A stretch of DNA of 64,000 nucleotides from Erysipelotrichaceae bacterium OPF54 (GCA_022834735.1 BQKD01000001.1:2147659-2211658); one strand, 5' to 3'; counted from the first letter of the stretch, positions 1 to 8,770 are shown. A program made the numbers and translations. Notes: a model not told the origin generated them from the letters alone.

Positions 1-44
1 ATGCTATTTTGGCTAAACTTCCCCCTTTCCCCCGTTACATCATG

Positions 45-1343
45 CTAACTTTGGTTTATAATAGTCACAAGATCTATTGCGATTTCTTCTTTTGTCTTGC
101 CGAGATCCAGTAGATCCCGGATGACCGTTTTAAAGTTTCTCTTGGCTTTGCGAAGGCTCAGTTCGCGCGGTCTTCCATTGTCATCCATATCTTTTGGATG
201 CCATTCTGCGCCATCTTTCAACATTGACCAGATACTGACAAGTATTTTCCTGGCAATCGCGATGATGGCCCTTTTTTTTCCTTGTCTTCCTGCAATTCCG
301 TTGAACTTGTACCGATAATACGGATTCTGCGCCTTGATAGCTGCCCACGCACACTCCACGAGAACCGGTTTGAGATATTTCCCTCCCTTTGTAATATGCC
401 GGCTGTTCTTCTTTCCAGCTGATTCATTTCGTCCTGGTACAAGTCCGGCCCATCGTGTCAGCTTGTCGGCTGTATAGAACGGATCCATATTGTTTCCTAT
501 TTCCGCAATGATCTTTATAGCTGACATTCTTCCTATACCCGGAACGCTCATCAGAAGATCGATCTCTTTTTTATATTGGGCCGCCAGCATGTCGATCTCT
601 TCATCCAGTGTCCTGATCTGTTCTTCAAGGAACTGGAGATGCTGACGTGTATGGGCAATGATTTTCTTTTCGACCGCGTCAAATTCAAAACCATTGCATG
701 CTTCCAGTATATCTTCCTGCGAAGCACGGCATCGGCTGTCGACGCAGCAGAGAATATCTTCTTTTGTATAGGGATCCTCACCAATCAGCAGATCGATGAT
801 CTTTTGTGCGCTTTTTGAAAAAACGCTTGAGAAAACCATATCCAGCTTATAGTTCCGGCATGTGAGCGAATTGATGAGACGGTTCTTCTCCTGCGTGCAC
901 TGCTGCACATATTTTATTCTTAGACGCGTCAGTTCTCTTAATTTTCGGATCGTCCAGTCTGGAATAAAGCTTTTCTTCGTTTCGCCATGACGATACTTGT
1001 TGACGATCCACATGGCATCTTTATCATCGTCTTTTTCGTCCCGAACAGCTTTCACCCATTTGGGATTCACGATACGGACTTCTTCCATATCGGATTCGAG
1101 AACATTGAAGACAGGAATCCAGTATTTGCCTGTGGACTCCATGCAGACATGACGGCAGCCATGTTCCAGCAGCCAGTGATCGAAACGGATCAGATCGTTG
1201 GTAAAAGTAGAAAAACGTTTTTTGAAATAAGCCGGATGAAGAGGATCAGATGCGTCGCATACGACAGCGACAATAAAACGTTTGTGGACATCGACACCGC
1301 ATGCGATCGGAAGTGTGACATCCATCGGTTTAACTTTCGCCAT
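45..1343 (-). CDS. IS110-family transposase (DEDD recombinase)
   Basis: A 432-residue protein with the two IS110 domains. The N-terminal DEDD RuvC-like nuclease starts with ACGVDVHKRF and has the following ESTGKYW. The C-terminal Transposase_20 domain carries the helix-hairpin-helix-like VPGIGRMSAIKI and WAGLVPGRNESAGKK. Length and architecture are normal, so it looks intact. The start is supported by GGAGG at 1351-1355, seven bases before the ATG. IS110 enzymes act with a bridge RNA encoded in the element's non-coding end; the 290 bp upstream of this gene is the place to look. Its left neighbour is outside the window. Upstream lies a damaged tnpB that this element may have interrupted. Confidence 0.95.
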   Translation of the reverse strand: MAKVKPMDVTLPIACGVDVHKRFIVAVVCDASDPLHPAYFKKRFSTFTNDLIRFDHWLLEHGCRHVCMESTGKYWIPVFNVLESDMEEVRIVNPKWVKAVRDEKDDDKDAMWIVNKYRHGETKKSFIPDWTIRKLRELTRLRIKYVQQCTQEKNRLINSLTCRNYKLDMVFSSVFSKSAQKIIDLLIGEDPYTKEDILCCVDSRCRASQEDILEACNGFEFDAVEKKIIAHTRQHLQFLEEQIRTLDEEIDMLAAQYKKEIDLLMSVPGIGRMSAIKIIAEIGNNMDPFYTADKLTRWAGLVPGRNESAGKKNSRHITKGGKYLKPVLVECAWAAIKAQNPYYRYKFNGIAGRQGKKRAIIAIARKILVSIWSMLKDGAEWHPKDMDDNGRPRELSLRKAKRNFKTVIRDLLDLGKTKEEIAIDLVTIINQS

Positions 1344-1633
1344 AGCAATACCTCCTTAAAAAGATAGGCAGCGGATCAGTCTGATCACCGGTTTCGATAC
1401 ATTTGAAATGTCCGTGATATTTTATTCTTCGTCCTCGTAGGTATATTTAGGGGTTCATAAGATCAGACACGACAGTTTTCTTAACAGTTTGAATACCTAA
1501 GGTATTTCTACTGGGTAGGAACACGTGTTCATGATCCTCTGCTGGCTTTAGTATAAACGAATCGGCACATTCAAAAAAGAGACCCCGATTTTCATGTTCT
1601 GGGGTCTCGCTATTTATTGAGTGATGACAGTTT
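1344..1633 (-). ncRNA. candidate IS110 bridge-RNA region (non-coding left end)
   Basis: About 290 bp lie between the transposase start and the point where homology to the second tnpB copy stops (1633/1634). No convincing coding sequence is present. Short inverted repeats are visible: GATCAG/CTGATC at 1374-1386, ACATTT/AAATGT near 1398-1410, AATACCT/AGGTATT at 1492-1506 and GAACACGTGTTC at 1519-1530. In IS110-group elements the bridge RNA is transcribed from this position and folds into stem-loops with target- and donor-binding internal loops. Position and stem-loops fit. The exact ends and the loops are not resolved here. Confidence 0.4.
1571..1608 (-). terminator. rho-independent terminator-like hairpin
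   Basis: GAGACCCC (1579-1586) pairs with GGGGTCTC (1601-1608) around a 14-nt loop. Read leftward, the hairpin is followed by a run of six T. It lies directly after the tnpB reading-frame stop and upstream of the IS110 transposase, so it would separate the two transcripts. Confidence 0.7.
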
Positions 1634-2721
1634 TCTTATATTGATCGCGGCATTGAGATCCCGGTCGTGATGACTTTTGCATCGAGGACAATCCCATTCC
1701 CGCATGCCGAGATCTTTTGTTTCCGGGTTCTTATACCCGCATACTGAGCAGGTCTGGCTGGATGGATACCATTTGTCGATCCGGATCAGCTGTTTTCCCT
1801 CTTCTTCCAGTTTGTACTTCAGGAAAGTAGTGAACATGCCCCATCCGTTGTCATGGACCGATTTGCCAAAATGCAGCGACCTTGCCATCGCTTTCATATC
1901 CAGATCTTCTATGCAGACGCAGTCATACGCATTGACGATCTCTCTTGATCTCTTGTGCAGGAAGTCCTTTCTTTGATTGGCAACCTTTTCATGCAGTTTT
2001 GCGACCTTGATCCGCTGTTTCTCCCAGTTTCTGGAGCCTTTCTGCATGTGCGACAGCTTGCGTTGTTCCCGTTCCAGTTTCTTTTCCCATTTTCTGTAAT
2101 ACTTTGGATACTCTGCTTCGTTTCCTTCGCTGTCTTTGTACAGTCCGTTCATCGAGAAGTCGAGTCCGAGAAAAGTGTGCGGCTTTCTTTCCGGTACTTG
2201 GTTTTCGTACTCGAACGAAATGCTTGCATGATACTTTCCGCTCGGGCTCTGGCTTACTGTCACCGACTTGAGAACATAAGAGGCAGGAATCTCTCGATGC
2301 TGCTTCACCTTGACCTGTCCGATCTTCGGCAGTTTCAAATAGCCGTCGGACAGGAGGATATTCTGATTGACGCAGACGGTCGAATAGCTGTTCTTTCTGT
2401 TTCTTTTGGATTTGAATCGTGGAAATCCTTTTTCGGCTGATTGAAGAAGTTCTGGAAGACCTGATCCAGATGGCGGAGCGACTGCTGCAGAGAAATGCTG
2501 TCGACTTCCTTCAGGAAGTCGTATTGGTCGGTTTTCTTCAGTACGGTCAGCTCTTTGGCACAGGAAGTATAGCTCAAGGCCGTCTGGTCTTCTTTGTATT
2601 GGCTGATCTTTCGATCGAGCCAATGGTTGTAGACAAGGCGGACACAGCCGAATGTCTTGGCAAGGAGGATCTTCTGTGCCACAGTTGGATAGAGTCTGAA
2701 TTTGCAGGCTTTGTTTGGCAT
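1610..2721 (-). pseudogene. tnpB: tnpB RNA-guided nuclease, frameshifted and 3'-truncated (copy 1)
   Basis: The N-terminal part (MPNKACKFRLYPTVAQKILL) is read from 2721 and the remainder (KGFPRFKSKRNRKNSYSTV onward) continues in another frame. At about 2429-2434 the intact copy has six A and this copy five, which explains the shift. The distal frame still has the TnpB RuvC and zinc-ribbon features: GLDFSMNG, EDLDMKAMA, CSVCGYKNPETKD with CPRC, and DRDLNAA. The last residues after AAINIR differ from copy 2 and end at a new stop, so the omega-RNA part is lost. RBS AAGGAGG precedes the ATG. It is non-functional unless ribosomes slip on the A-run. Confidence 0.85.
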
Positions 2722-2845
2722 ATCGTTTCCTCCTTCCTTTCTCTGATTTTATTATACTGCACTCTTGGATCTTTATCCACAGAAAAACTGAGTTTCGCAA
2801 TTCATCTCCCACCTATAGAGGTGGGAGTCTTCTTGCCTATAGTTG
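1634..2845 (-). mobile_element. decayed IS1341-type (IS200/IS605 superfamily) element, copy 1
   Basis: This segment is closely similar to the element at 37754-39130. The left end begins after a TTTAT-type flank (2846-2850 read leftward) and carries a hairpin at 2806-2827 with stem CTCCCACC/GGTGGGAG. Homology to the second copy stops abruptly at 1633/1634, just after the AAINIR codons of tnpB. The 3' scaffold RNA and right end are therefore missing. There is no Y1 transposase (tnpA), so the element could only move with a helper. Confidence 0.8.
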
Positions 2846-4017
2846 ATAAATTCAGGAGCCGGCAATCCTCTTTTTCTCATTTCATTCCGTATAACAGGAA
2901 TTCCTGAGTACCTATTTTCGCTGTAGCCTAACTTCTCTAAAATATTGGTCAACACACTGTTGCGTGTTTCCGGACTATCATAGCCTAATTTCTCGACTGG
3001 CATGCGGCCATAGATCCCGCCGCTATTCGTGATTTCAAGACGATCAGAAAACATTTCCACACGAATTGGAGCATTTTCCGTATACATACTGTAATCTCTG
3101 TGGATCAGCGCGTTCAATACGAGTTCTCTAACAGCACGGAGCGGATATTCCGGTTCATCTGCTCTCCGTCCGTTCTGATCGATGATTGTCCGTCGACGAC
3201 TGTTTTTTTCGATAAAATCAATCGTTTCTTCCAGCATTTCGGGAATTGATCCAGTGATTCTTCGATTGTCCGTAAATCGGATCATCTCATTGATCTCATC
3301 ACCGCGATTAGGGCCTGGAATTGCGACTGCCGTTACACAAAAATTTGGAAATGCCCCTTGAGGATATTCGGAAAACACCATCAGTCCCGCGATTGTTGGA
3401 TAAGCATTTTTTTCCACTTTCATCATTTTCAGTATTTCATGGTTCTGTAAAGTGGAAAACAGGTTTGGTCTGTCTTTTTTGACGGCATTCAAATATCGTT
3501 CTAAACGGTCTTCATTTTTAATGATCCAGCCATCTTCAACAATTCTCTGCTCGTCATGAATTCCTTTCTTATAAGCCTGATATTTATATACTTCATATTC
3601 GCTCATCGGCGCATCACTGTCGCCGCTCCGGATATATGAACCTTTGGAAATTCCTTTCCCGGAATAATATACAGGCCTTTGCGAATAATCAACTCCAGGA
3701 ATCTCCGCAGAAACGACCTGACGATCCTCGATCGTACATACGCTCATATGCGCTCTGACATTAGGGACCATTTCCTTGCATTTTGCATTTACCTTTTTCT
3801 GAAGATCATTTGCATCATATACTCCGCACACTTCAAAATTTGATTCATCGATTCCAAACAGGATCGTTCCGCCTTCATCCTGATTCGAAAAAGAAGAAAG
3901 CGTGTCATACAGCTTTTTGGGGCACCCCTGTGCAGCACTTTTCAATTCGAAGACATTCGTTTCACATTGATCTTTTTGGACCTGTTTTACTAACTGACGC
4001 AATTCTTCATTTAACAT
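2773..4017 (-). pseudogene. AlbA_2/Schlafen-type ATP-binding protein, 3' end cut by a tnpB element
   Basis: The N-terminal half is an AlbA_2 (Schlafen AlbA-like) domain with TNVFELKSAAQG, FSNQDEGGTILFGIDE and a conserved S-YIRSGDSDAPMSEYE block. The C-terminal half resembles the GHKL-like ATP-binding domain of RecG-like putative helicase/transcriptional regulators (ELVLNALIHRDYS, RLEITNSGG). True coding ends near 2846 after APEFINY; the final ~24 residues come from the left end of the inserted tnpB element. The distal winged-helix part seen in many relatives is lost. The ATG at 4017 is preferred over 4023 because AAGGAG is seven bases upstream of 4017. Related proteins are often linked to mobile or defence loci. 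The function here is unknown. Confidence 0.75.
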
Positions 4018-4178
4018 ATTCATTCTCCTTAATTACAGAATAAAGGATTTCTCTCGAATATTTTGAAGAATTAACGATTTCTCTTCATGAGCAAACCACA
4101 CATTGTATTGTTTAAATACTCCTGATACATTCCTTTTTCGAAAACATTTTCCTTTACATCTTCTTCTCGGATCCGGTC

Positions 4179-5003
4179 TTAGAACACGACTTCTTTCTGT
4201 TCTGCACGCGGAATGCCCTGAGGGTCCCATTCAATATTGTCGCCCACCTTTGCTTCCTGTTCAAACGCCTTGTATACATTGGATCGCAGCTTTTCGCTCA
4301 CATCATCATACGAAATGCGCGAAACATTATCCTGTTTATCGATGCGTGTGTGGTCCTCGTAGATCCAGTCGATCTCGTATTTTTCATCGATCGCGATCAG
4401 ATTCCCCTCCCGATCAAAATGAAACGTGTATTCGCAATCCTTCATATTCAGATCCTTCAATCCGCTCAGTTCCCGCTTTGCCTCTTCAAGGAAACGGGCA
4501 TTGTATCCGGCCCGTTCCGAATCTTTGAGCATGGCATGGATCGTATCGCCGTTCATGCTCCATTGAAACTCCGGTTTCAGACCGACACAGCGTCCCTTGT
4601 CGTCCAGCTTCATCGGAAAACGCATTTCATGATCGAGACCCGACAAATATCCGTAATAGCGGCCGCTTTTTTCGACCGACTGCACTTCAAATACATTGAT
4701 CCCGACAAGACCGAATATATCGTCGAACGTCTTTTCGTCCGAGCGGATCAGCTCCATTCGTCTGAACTGGCCAAAGTCGTGCACTATATAGATCCTGTCT
4801 TCATCTTTCCAGCACATCTTCCACTCTTCATTAGCAGGCTCTTCCTTATATGTTTTTTTGATCGTGTAGGATGTTGTCTGCTGCGCCCTGGCCAGCCCGT
4901 TCATCATCGTGTCCGATATTTGTGCGGTCGTAGCGGTTTTCGCACACGCCCCAAGCATCAGGATGCAAGCAAGGCCTGTTAGGATCGTTGTTCTGATTTT
5001 CAT
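4179..5003 (-). CDS. lipoprotein of an ECF sigma operon
   Basis: A 274-residue protein beginning with a lipoprotein signal peptide (MKIRTTILTGLACILMLGAC; lipobox LGAC, lipidated Cys at residue 20). The mature part is soluble, with aromatic and charged strands and no family I recognise. Its ATG overlaps the stop of the anti-sigma gene (ATGA at 5000-5003), so the two are translationally coupled. The gene is the third member of a sigma/anti-sigma/lipoprotein operon. This suggests an extracytoplasmic accessory or stress-sensing role at the membrane surface, which is inference from context. The 161 bp to the next gene on the left hold no gene. Confidence 0.85.
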   Translation of the reverse strand: MKIRTTILTGLACILMLGACAKTATTAQISDTMMNGLARAQQTTSYTIKKTYKEEPANEEWKMCWKDEDRIYIVHDFGQFRRMELIRSDEKTFDDIFGLVGINVFEVQSVEKSGRYYGYLSGLDHEMRFPMKLDDKGRCVGLKPEFQWSMNGDTIHAMLKDSERAGYNARFLEEAKRELSGLKDLNMKDCEYTFHFDREGNLIAIDEKYEIDWIYEDHTRIDKQDNVSRISYDDVSEKLRSNVYKAFEQEAKVGDNIEWDPQGIPRAEQKEVVF

Positions 5004-6208
5004 TTCTCTAGCCTCCAGCCATTCTCTGTCTTTTCCAGCCCATATTTCGTATGAATGTTCAGCGGCATTTCTTCGGTCGCCTCTCCGTCGATCACAAGCT
5101 GAATCGTGTATTGTCCGCTCTTCAGATAAAAGCGCTGCGACAAACGCCCGTCGCCATCCATACGATCTTTGATATATCCGCTCTGTTCCTCGATGGTTCT
5201 TCCGTTTTCACGAACAATGAAGGATACGACCTGCTGTCCGGCAGGAATGTTGTCCTCCATCTGCACATCCAGAACGTACATGCTCCATATTTCTTCTGAC
5301 TGTTCGAGCCGCCCGACATTGCCGGCAAAAGCGGCCAAAGAACGATAACCTTCCTTTATTTCTGTATTCAGAAGATCATCCATCCTTTCTGTGGTCACAG
5401 TTTCCTCTTTTCCCTGCGATTTCCATGTGACAGAAGACGCGTTTTCGATCAGCGAAAGGATCAGAAGCGATTCCCGGTCCACATAGGCATCATCGAGCGG
5501 ACGGGCCGAATCAATGATCAGCCGCGTATCGTCCAGCGCGAACGTATAGCTTCCGATCAGACCGGACACATCCATTTTTTCCAGAAGACGGGACACTTTC
5601 GAAACATTTCCGACATATTCCACTTTGTTTTCATAAAGGACGGACAGTTCGGTCGGGATATCTTTTCCATCCTCCCATACGACCTGACCAGCCACTTCGA
5701 CATTTTCGATCAGGCTGTCAGACTCGTAAGAGAACGTTTTTCTCTCTTCGTTTCCCGGAACCGTATATACCTGTGCTTCTATACGGCCACCCTGTTCGTG
5801 CCACGAAACGCGCGACACTTTCCGTCCCTTTTCGATACATTCCACTTCCAGGCTCACGTGATCAGGCCCCACAGTCGTGTCCAGATCAAGCAGGGCTGCC
5901 GGTGTTTTTGTCCCGATCAGAAAGATATATGTGCCAAAACAGCCTGCCACGATCAGAAGGACAAGACATATCGTGATCCAGATACGATGTCTGTTTTGCT
6001 TCCTGACCGTTTTCAGATAGTCGATCTCGACCTTTTCATCCGGTTCCAGAACGAAAGGCTTTTCCTTCATACGCTCGAGCGTTTCACGGCATGACGGACA
6101 CTTTGCCAGATGCTCTTCTATGATCCGGTTCGTTTCCGGGCTTGTCAGCCCTTCAATATAATCGGGAAGAAGATCGTTGACCAGCGTATGCAGCTTATTC
6201 TCTTCCAT
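5000..6208 (-). CDS. membrane-spanning zinc anti-sigma factor
   Basis: 402 residues. The N-terminal ~60 residues form a zinc-binding anti-sigma (zf-HC2) domain with HLAKCPSC (H-x3-C-x2-C). One transmembrane helix lies at about 75-97 (ITICLVLLIVAGCFGTYIFL). A ~300-residue extracytoplasmic region follows, much larger than in RsiW-type proteins, and it has no domain I recognise. The gene overlaps the sigma gene by 14 bp and the lipoprotein gene by 4 bp. It probably sequesters the sigma factor encoded upstream until an envelope signal triggers release, as in characterised ZAS proteins. The signal is not inferable from sequence. Confidence 0.85.
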   Translation of the reverse strand: MEENKLHTLVNDLLPDYIEGLTSPETNRIIEEHLAKCPSCRETLERMKEKPFVLEPDEKVEIDYLKTVRKQNRHRIWITICLVLLIVAGCFGTYIFLIGTKTPAALLDLDTTVGPDHVSLEVECIEKGRKVSRVSWHEQGGRIEAQVYTVPGNEERKTFSYESDSLIENVEVAGQVVWEDGKDIPTELSVLYENKVEYVGNVSKVSRLLEKMDVSGLIGSYTFALDDTRLIIDSARPLDDAYVDRESLLILSLIENASSVTWKSQGKEETVTTERMDDLLNTEIKEGYRSLAAFAGNVGRLEQSEEIWSMYVLDVQMEDNIPAGQQVVSFIVRENGRTIEEQSGYIKDRMDGDGRLSQRFYLKSGQYTIQLVIDGEATEEMPLNIHTKYGLEKTENGWRLEK

Positions 6209-6656
6209 TTTCCTCTATCTCCTTTCTCAGCTTTTCTCTGGCCCGGTAATAGGTGACGCGAGCTGTGTTCTCAGTAATACCAAGCACTTCCCCGATCTGG
6301 CGAAAGCTCAGATTGCCGTAAATACGAAGATACATGATCTCTCTGGCATGGCCGGGCAGTATCTGCATTTGTCTGAGCACTTCCACCTGAGCCAGCGGAT
6401 CGCTGATCGAGCTGGCCATGAACGTTTCATCGAACGGAACATGTTCAGGATTCTTTTTCCGGTATTTCGCATACTGATTGCGGGCAATCGCGCAAAGCCA
6501 GGTCGACAGTTTCGATTCGCCTTTGTACGTATGGATCGAACGGACTGCCTGATAAAATGTTTCCTGCATCACTTCCTCAGCCACATCTTCGCCGGCTCCC
6601 AGAGAAAGAAGATAGCGATAGACGAAGCGCGCATATTTTTGATAGATCTCGTCCAT
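6195..6656 (-). CDS. ECF RNA polymerase sigma factor
   Basis: A 153-residue sigma-70 family protein with only regions 2 and 4. Region 2 is seen in EDVAEEVMQETFYQAVRSI and TWLCAIARNQYAKY, and region 4 in REIMYLRIYGNLSFRQIGE and TENTARVTYYRAREKL. The length is typical of ECF sigma factors. It is the first gene of the operon and is followed, with overlap, by its probable anti-sigma factor. AGGAGGA lies just upstream of the ATG. ECF operons are usually autoregulated, but I could not identify a convincing promoter in the 60 bp upstream. Confidence 0.93.
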   Translation of the reverse strand: MDEIYQKYARFVYRYLLSLGAGEDVAEEVMQETFYQAVRSIHTYKGESKLSTWLCAIARNQYAKYRKKNPEHVPFDETFMASSISDPLAQVEVLRQMQILPGHAREIMYLRIYGNLSFRQIGEVLGITENTARVTYYRAREKLRKEIEENGRE

Positions 6657-6715
6657 ATCTTCCTCCTCCTTTGCCTATTAGTATTCCCCTTACGCCAATT
6701 CGTTACATCAATTCT

Positions 6716-7027
6716 TCAATTTTCTTCCTCTATGGCTTCGACGTAGAAACTCACAGGACGAAACCCGTCGTTGCAGCTCAGCAGGACGCTCTTCCTGTTT
6801 TTCATCCATCCCGAATAAATATCTTCCCCGCCATAGGCGAGTGTCATCGCAAACGGATAGATCGTCTGCCACGCGCTCAAACAAAACCCTTCAGGCATGA
6901 GCAGATCATGGCAGATCCACGTCTGTCCTACCTGGATCGTACATGGCTGTTCGAGCGTGTTTTCCAACCGTTCCATCAGGTCGTGGTGTTCGACCTGTTT
7001 TAATGCGGTGATCCGTATTGTTTTCAT
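6716..7027 (-). CDS. TIGR04076-like small protein
   Basis: A 103-residue soluble protein. The central block, with MPEGFCLSAWQTIYPFAMTL followed by AYGG, matches my memory of the TIGR04076 family, which has a conserved GFC-AW pattern after a Cys-containing strand. Its biochemical role is unknown. It stands alone, divergent from the methyltransferase at 7083; the ATG follows GGAGGG. Family assignment is moderately certain. Confidence 0.65.
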   Translation of the reverse strand: MKTIRITALKQVEHHDLMERLENTLEQPCTIQVGQTWICHDLLMPEGFCLSAWQTIYPFAMTLAYGGEDIYSGWMKNRKSVLLSCNDGFRPVSFYVEAIEEEN

Positions 7028-7082
7028 CAGAAACCCTCCATTTCTGATATGATGATATCATGCACAGAAAGGAAACAGGAAT

Positions 7083-7802
7083 ATGTCCGGAATTTATGAT
7101 CATGATGATTTTTTTGCCCGCTACATGCAGATGGATCGAAGCAAAGGACTGCACTTTGCAGGCGAATGGAAACAGCTCGAAAAGCTTCTTCCTGACCTGG
7201 AAGACGCCTGCATCCTCGATCTTGGATGCGGTATCGGATGGCATGCCAGCTATTTTGCAAAAAACGGCGCGAGCTCTATTACCGCGATCGATCAAAGCGA
7301 AAAGATGCTCAAGCAGGCACGAAAGCTGCACAGCCACCCAAAGATCACATACGTACAGGCTGATCTTTGTGCCATACAGGAAGACAAACCGTTCGATCTC
7401 GTTTTTGCCAACCTGTGCCTGCACTATATAAACGATCTGCTTCCGCTCTTTGAGCATATATACAAGCTTCTGAAACAAGACGGTATCTTTTTGTTCAATA
7501 TCGAGCATCCTGTCTTTACTGCAGGCGATCAGACATGGATCAATGAACCGCCTGTATGGAAAGTGGACAATTATTTTTCTGAAGGAAAGCGCGAAACCGT
7601 TTTCCTCGATACAAAAGTCGAAAAATACCATCATACATTGACAACGATCCTGAACGGTCTTCTGAAAACAGGATTCACTCTGGAAGCGGTCGAAGAAGTC
7701 GTCCCTTCCCTCGAACTTCTGGATAAAGAAGTATACAAACTCGAAATGAAACGCCCCATGATGCTGCTGGTACGGGCGAGAAAAGCAGAAAAAAGAGCCT
7801 GA
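7083..7802 (+). CDS. class I SAM-dependent methyltransferase
   Basis: 239 residues with a Rossmann-like methyltransferase core. Motif I is ILDLGCGIGWHASYFA (about 43-58), motif II has an acidic Asp at AIDQSEKML, and motif IV is FDLVFANLCLHYI. The substrate cannot be read from the sequence; the overall pattern (N-terminal YDH, later FNIEHPVFTAG) resembles small-molecule or UbiE-like methyltransferases. RBS AGGAAACAGGA precedes the ATG. It is divergent from the TIGR04076-like gene and ends at a bidirectional hairpin. Confidence 0.88.
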   Translation: MSGIYDHDDFFARYMQMDRSKGLHFAGEWKQLEKLLPDLEDACILDLGCGIGWHASYFAKNGASSITAIDQSEKMLKQARKLHSHPKITYVQADLCAIQEDKPFDLVFANLCLHYINDLLPLFEHIYKLLKQDGIFLFNIEHPVFTAGDQTWINEPPVWKVDNYFSEGKRETVFLDTKVEKYHHTLTTILNGLLKTGFTLEAVEEVVPSLELLDKEVYKLEMKRPMMLLVRARKAEKRA

Positions 7803-7813
7803 CGGCTCTTTTG
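7791..7813. terminator. bidirectional terminator
   Basis: AAAAGAGCC (7791-7799) pairs with GGCTCTTTT (7804-7812). Each side ends in an A- or T-run, so it can stop the methyltransferase on + and the hypothetical pair on -. Confidence 0.75.
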
Positions 7814-7819
7814 TTCGTT

Positions 7820-8197
7820 TTAAAGGATCGGATCGTTCTTTTCCGCCTGCAGCACCGAAGACGGTGTCCCCTTCGTCAGCTTTTCCATCAGCCGTTCTGC
7901 TTCTTTGCGGTCCGCATAATACGCATCCGAATTGATCTGGACCGGCTTCTTCGAAACATATACATACTGTGTGGAACCATCTTTCATCCCGATCCGCAAT
8001 CCGACATACAATACGGGATTGCCCGCGATCGGCATGAGCATCGTGACCCCGCTGAGCACCTGATGGGAAAACGGTTTCGTCTTTCCTTTGTATTTGGCAT
8101 CCTCATTCAGGATCGTTACTTTTTGAATATCGTTCAGGCTGAATTGTTTTCCATCCATTTCAAACAGGCTGGAATGGATTTTCAAATCTTCACACAT
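7820..8197 (-). CDS. hypothetical protein, DUF6232-like fold possible
   Basis: A 125-residue protein with the strand pattern of small bacterial PH-like or DUF6232-like proteins: an early LNDIQKVTIL, a hydrophobic LSGVTMLMPIAGNPVLYVGL stretch, and a strand SGVT..YVYVSKKP before a helix. The hydrophobic stretch could be one membrane helix. It overlaps the upstream membrane-protein gene by 8 bp, so the two are co-translated. I do not recognise a function. Confidence 0.6.
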   Translation of the reverse strand: MCEDLKIHSSLFEMDGKQFSLNDIQKVTILNEDAKYKGKTKPFSHQVLSGVTMLMPIAGNPVLYVGLRIGMKDGSTQYVYVSKKPVQINSDAYYADRKEAERLMEKLTKGTPSSVLQAEKNDPIL

Positions 8198-8621
8198 GCA
8201 TCTTTTCCTCCGTTTTCCTTCCGACCATATAAAATCCGATCACACCGATCAGCAGGATGATCCAGAACCATTTCTGAAACTGATACGCCTCCGCAAACGC
8301 GAAATACACGCCCGTCATCCACTTTGAATACAATACCGCAAAAAGAATCTGCGCAAAGACTGTCGCCAGTCCCCACAACAGCCAGACCCGCTTTTTCATG
8401 GAAAGCATCCCGCAGCATAAGAAACCGGCAAGCGACAGGAACAGCAGGAGCATCCTGCCAGTTTCCATGATTTGCTGGCTGCTTCTGATCTGGGCGATCT
8501 GATCTGCCATCACTTCTCCCTGCAGAGAAAACAAACGAAAGCTCGCATGCTGCATAAGCAGGATGCATGCAATATACGCAATGATCGTCGCCATCCATCC
8601 GGCAAGCCACACCTTTTTCAT
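8190..8621 (-). CDS. hypothetical four-helix membrane protein
   Basis: 143 residues with about four hydrophobic helices (near 3-20, 53-72, 78-100 and 112-132) separated by short charged loops; for example MLLLFLSLAGFLCCGML and FWIILLIGVIGFYMVG. No catalytic motif is visible. It is the first gene of a two-gene unit with the 125-residue protein downstream (8-bp overlap). The divergent 240-bp gap to the MATE gene carries the MATE promoter. Confidence 0.65.
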   Translation of the reverse strand: MKKVWLAGWMATIIAYIACILLMQHASFRLFSLQGEVMADQIAQIRSSQQIMETGRMLLLFLSLAGFLCCGMLSMKKRVWLLWGLATVFAQILFAVLYSKWMTGVYFAFAEAYQFQKWFWIILLIGVIGFYMVGRKTEEKMHV

Positions 8622-8770
8622 ATAAGATCCCCCTCTTCTGCTTTTATTTTATGACACCCTTTCACCTTCAGCAACGATTTTATTATTTTTATACAATCTA
8701 CTTCCTTTCTTTCCACCGCAGCAGCCATGTTTTCCACCACGATCAGAAACTGTTTTTTCGTAATATGGCT

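Noticed and set aside
1610-2812. A 400-residue open frame starting at 2812
   Set aside because: Its first ~130 codons are an out-of-frame reading of the tnpB 5' part; only the distal section is real, joined by a frameshift.
2846-2850. Direct target duplication for tnpB copy 1
   Set aside because: IS200/IS605-type elements do not make target duplications; the shared TTTAT is better read as the target-adjacent motif.
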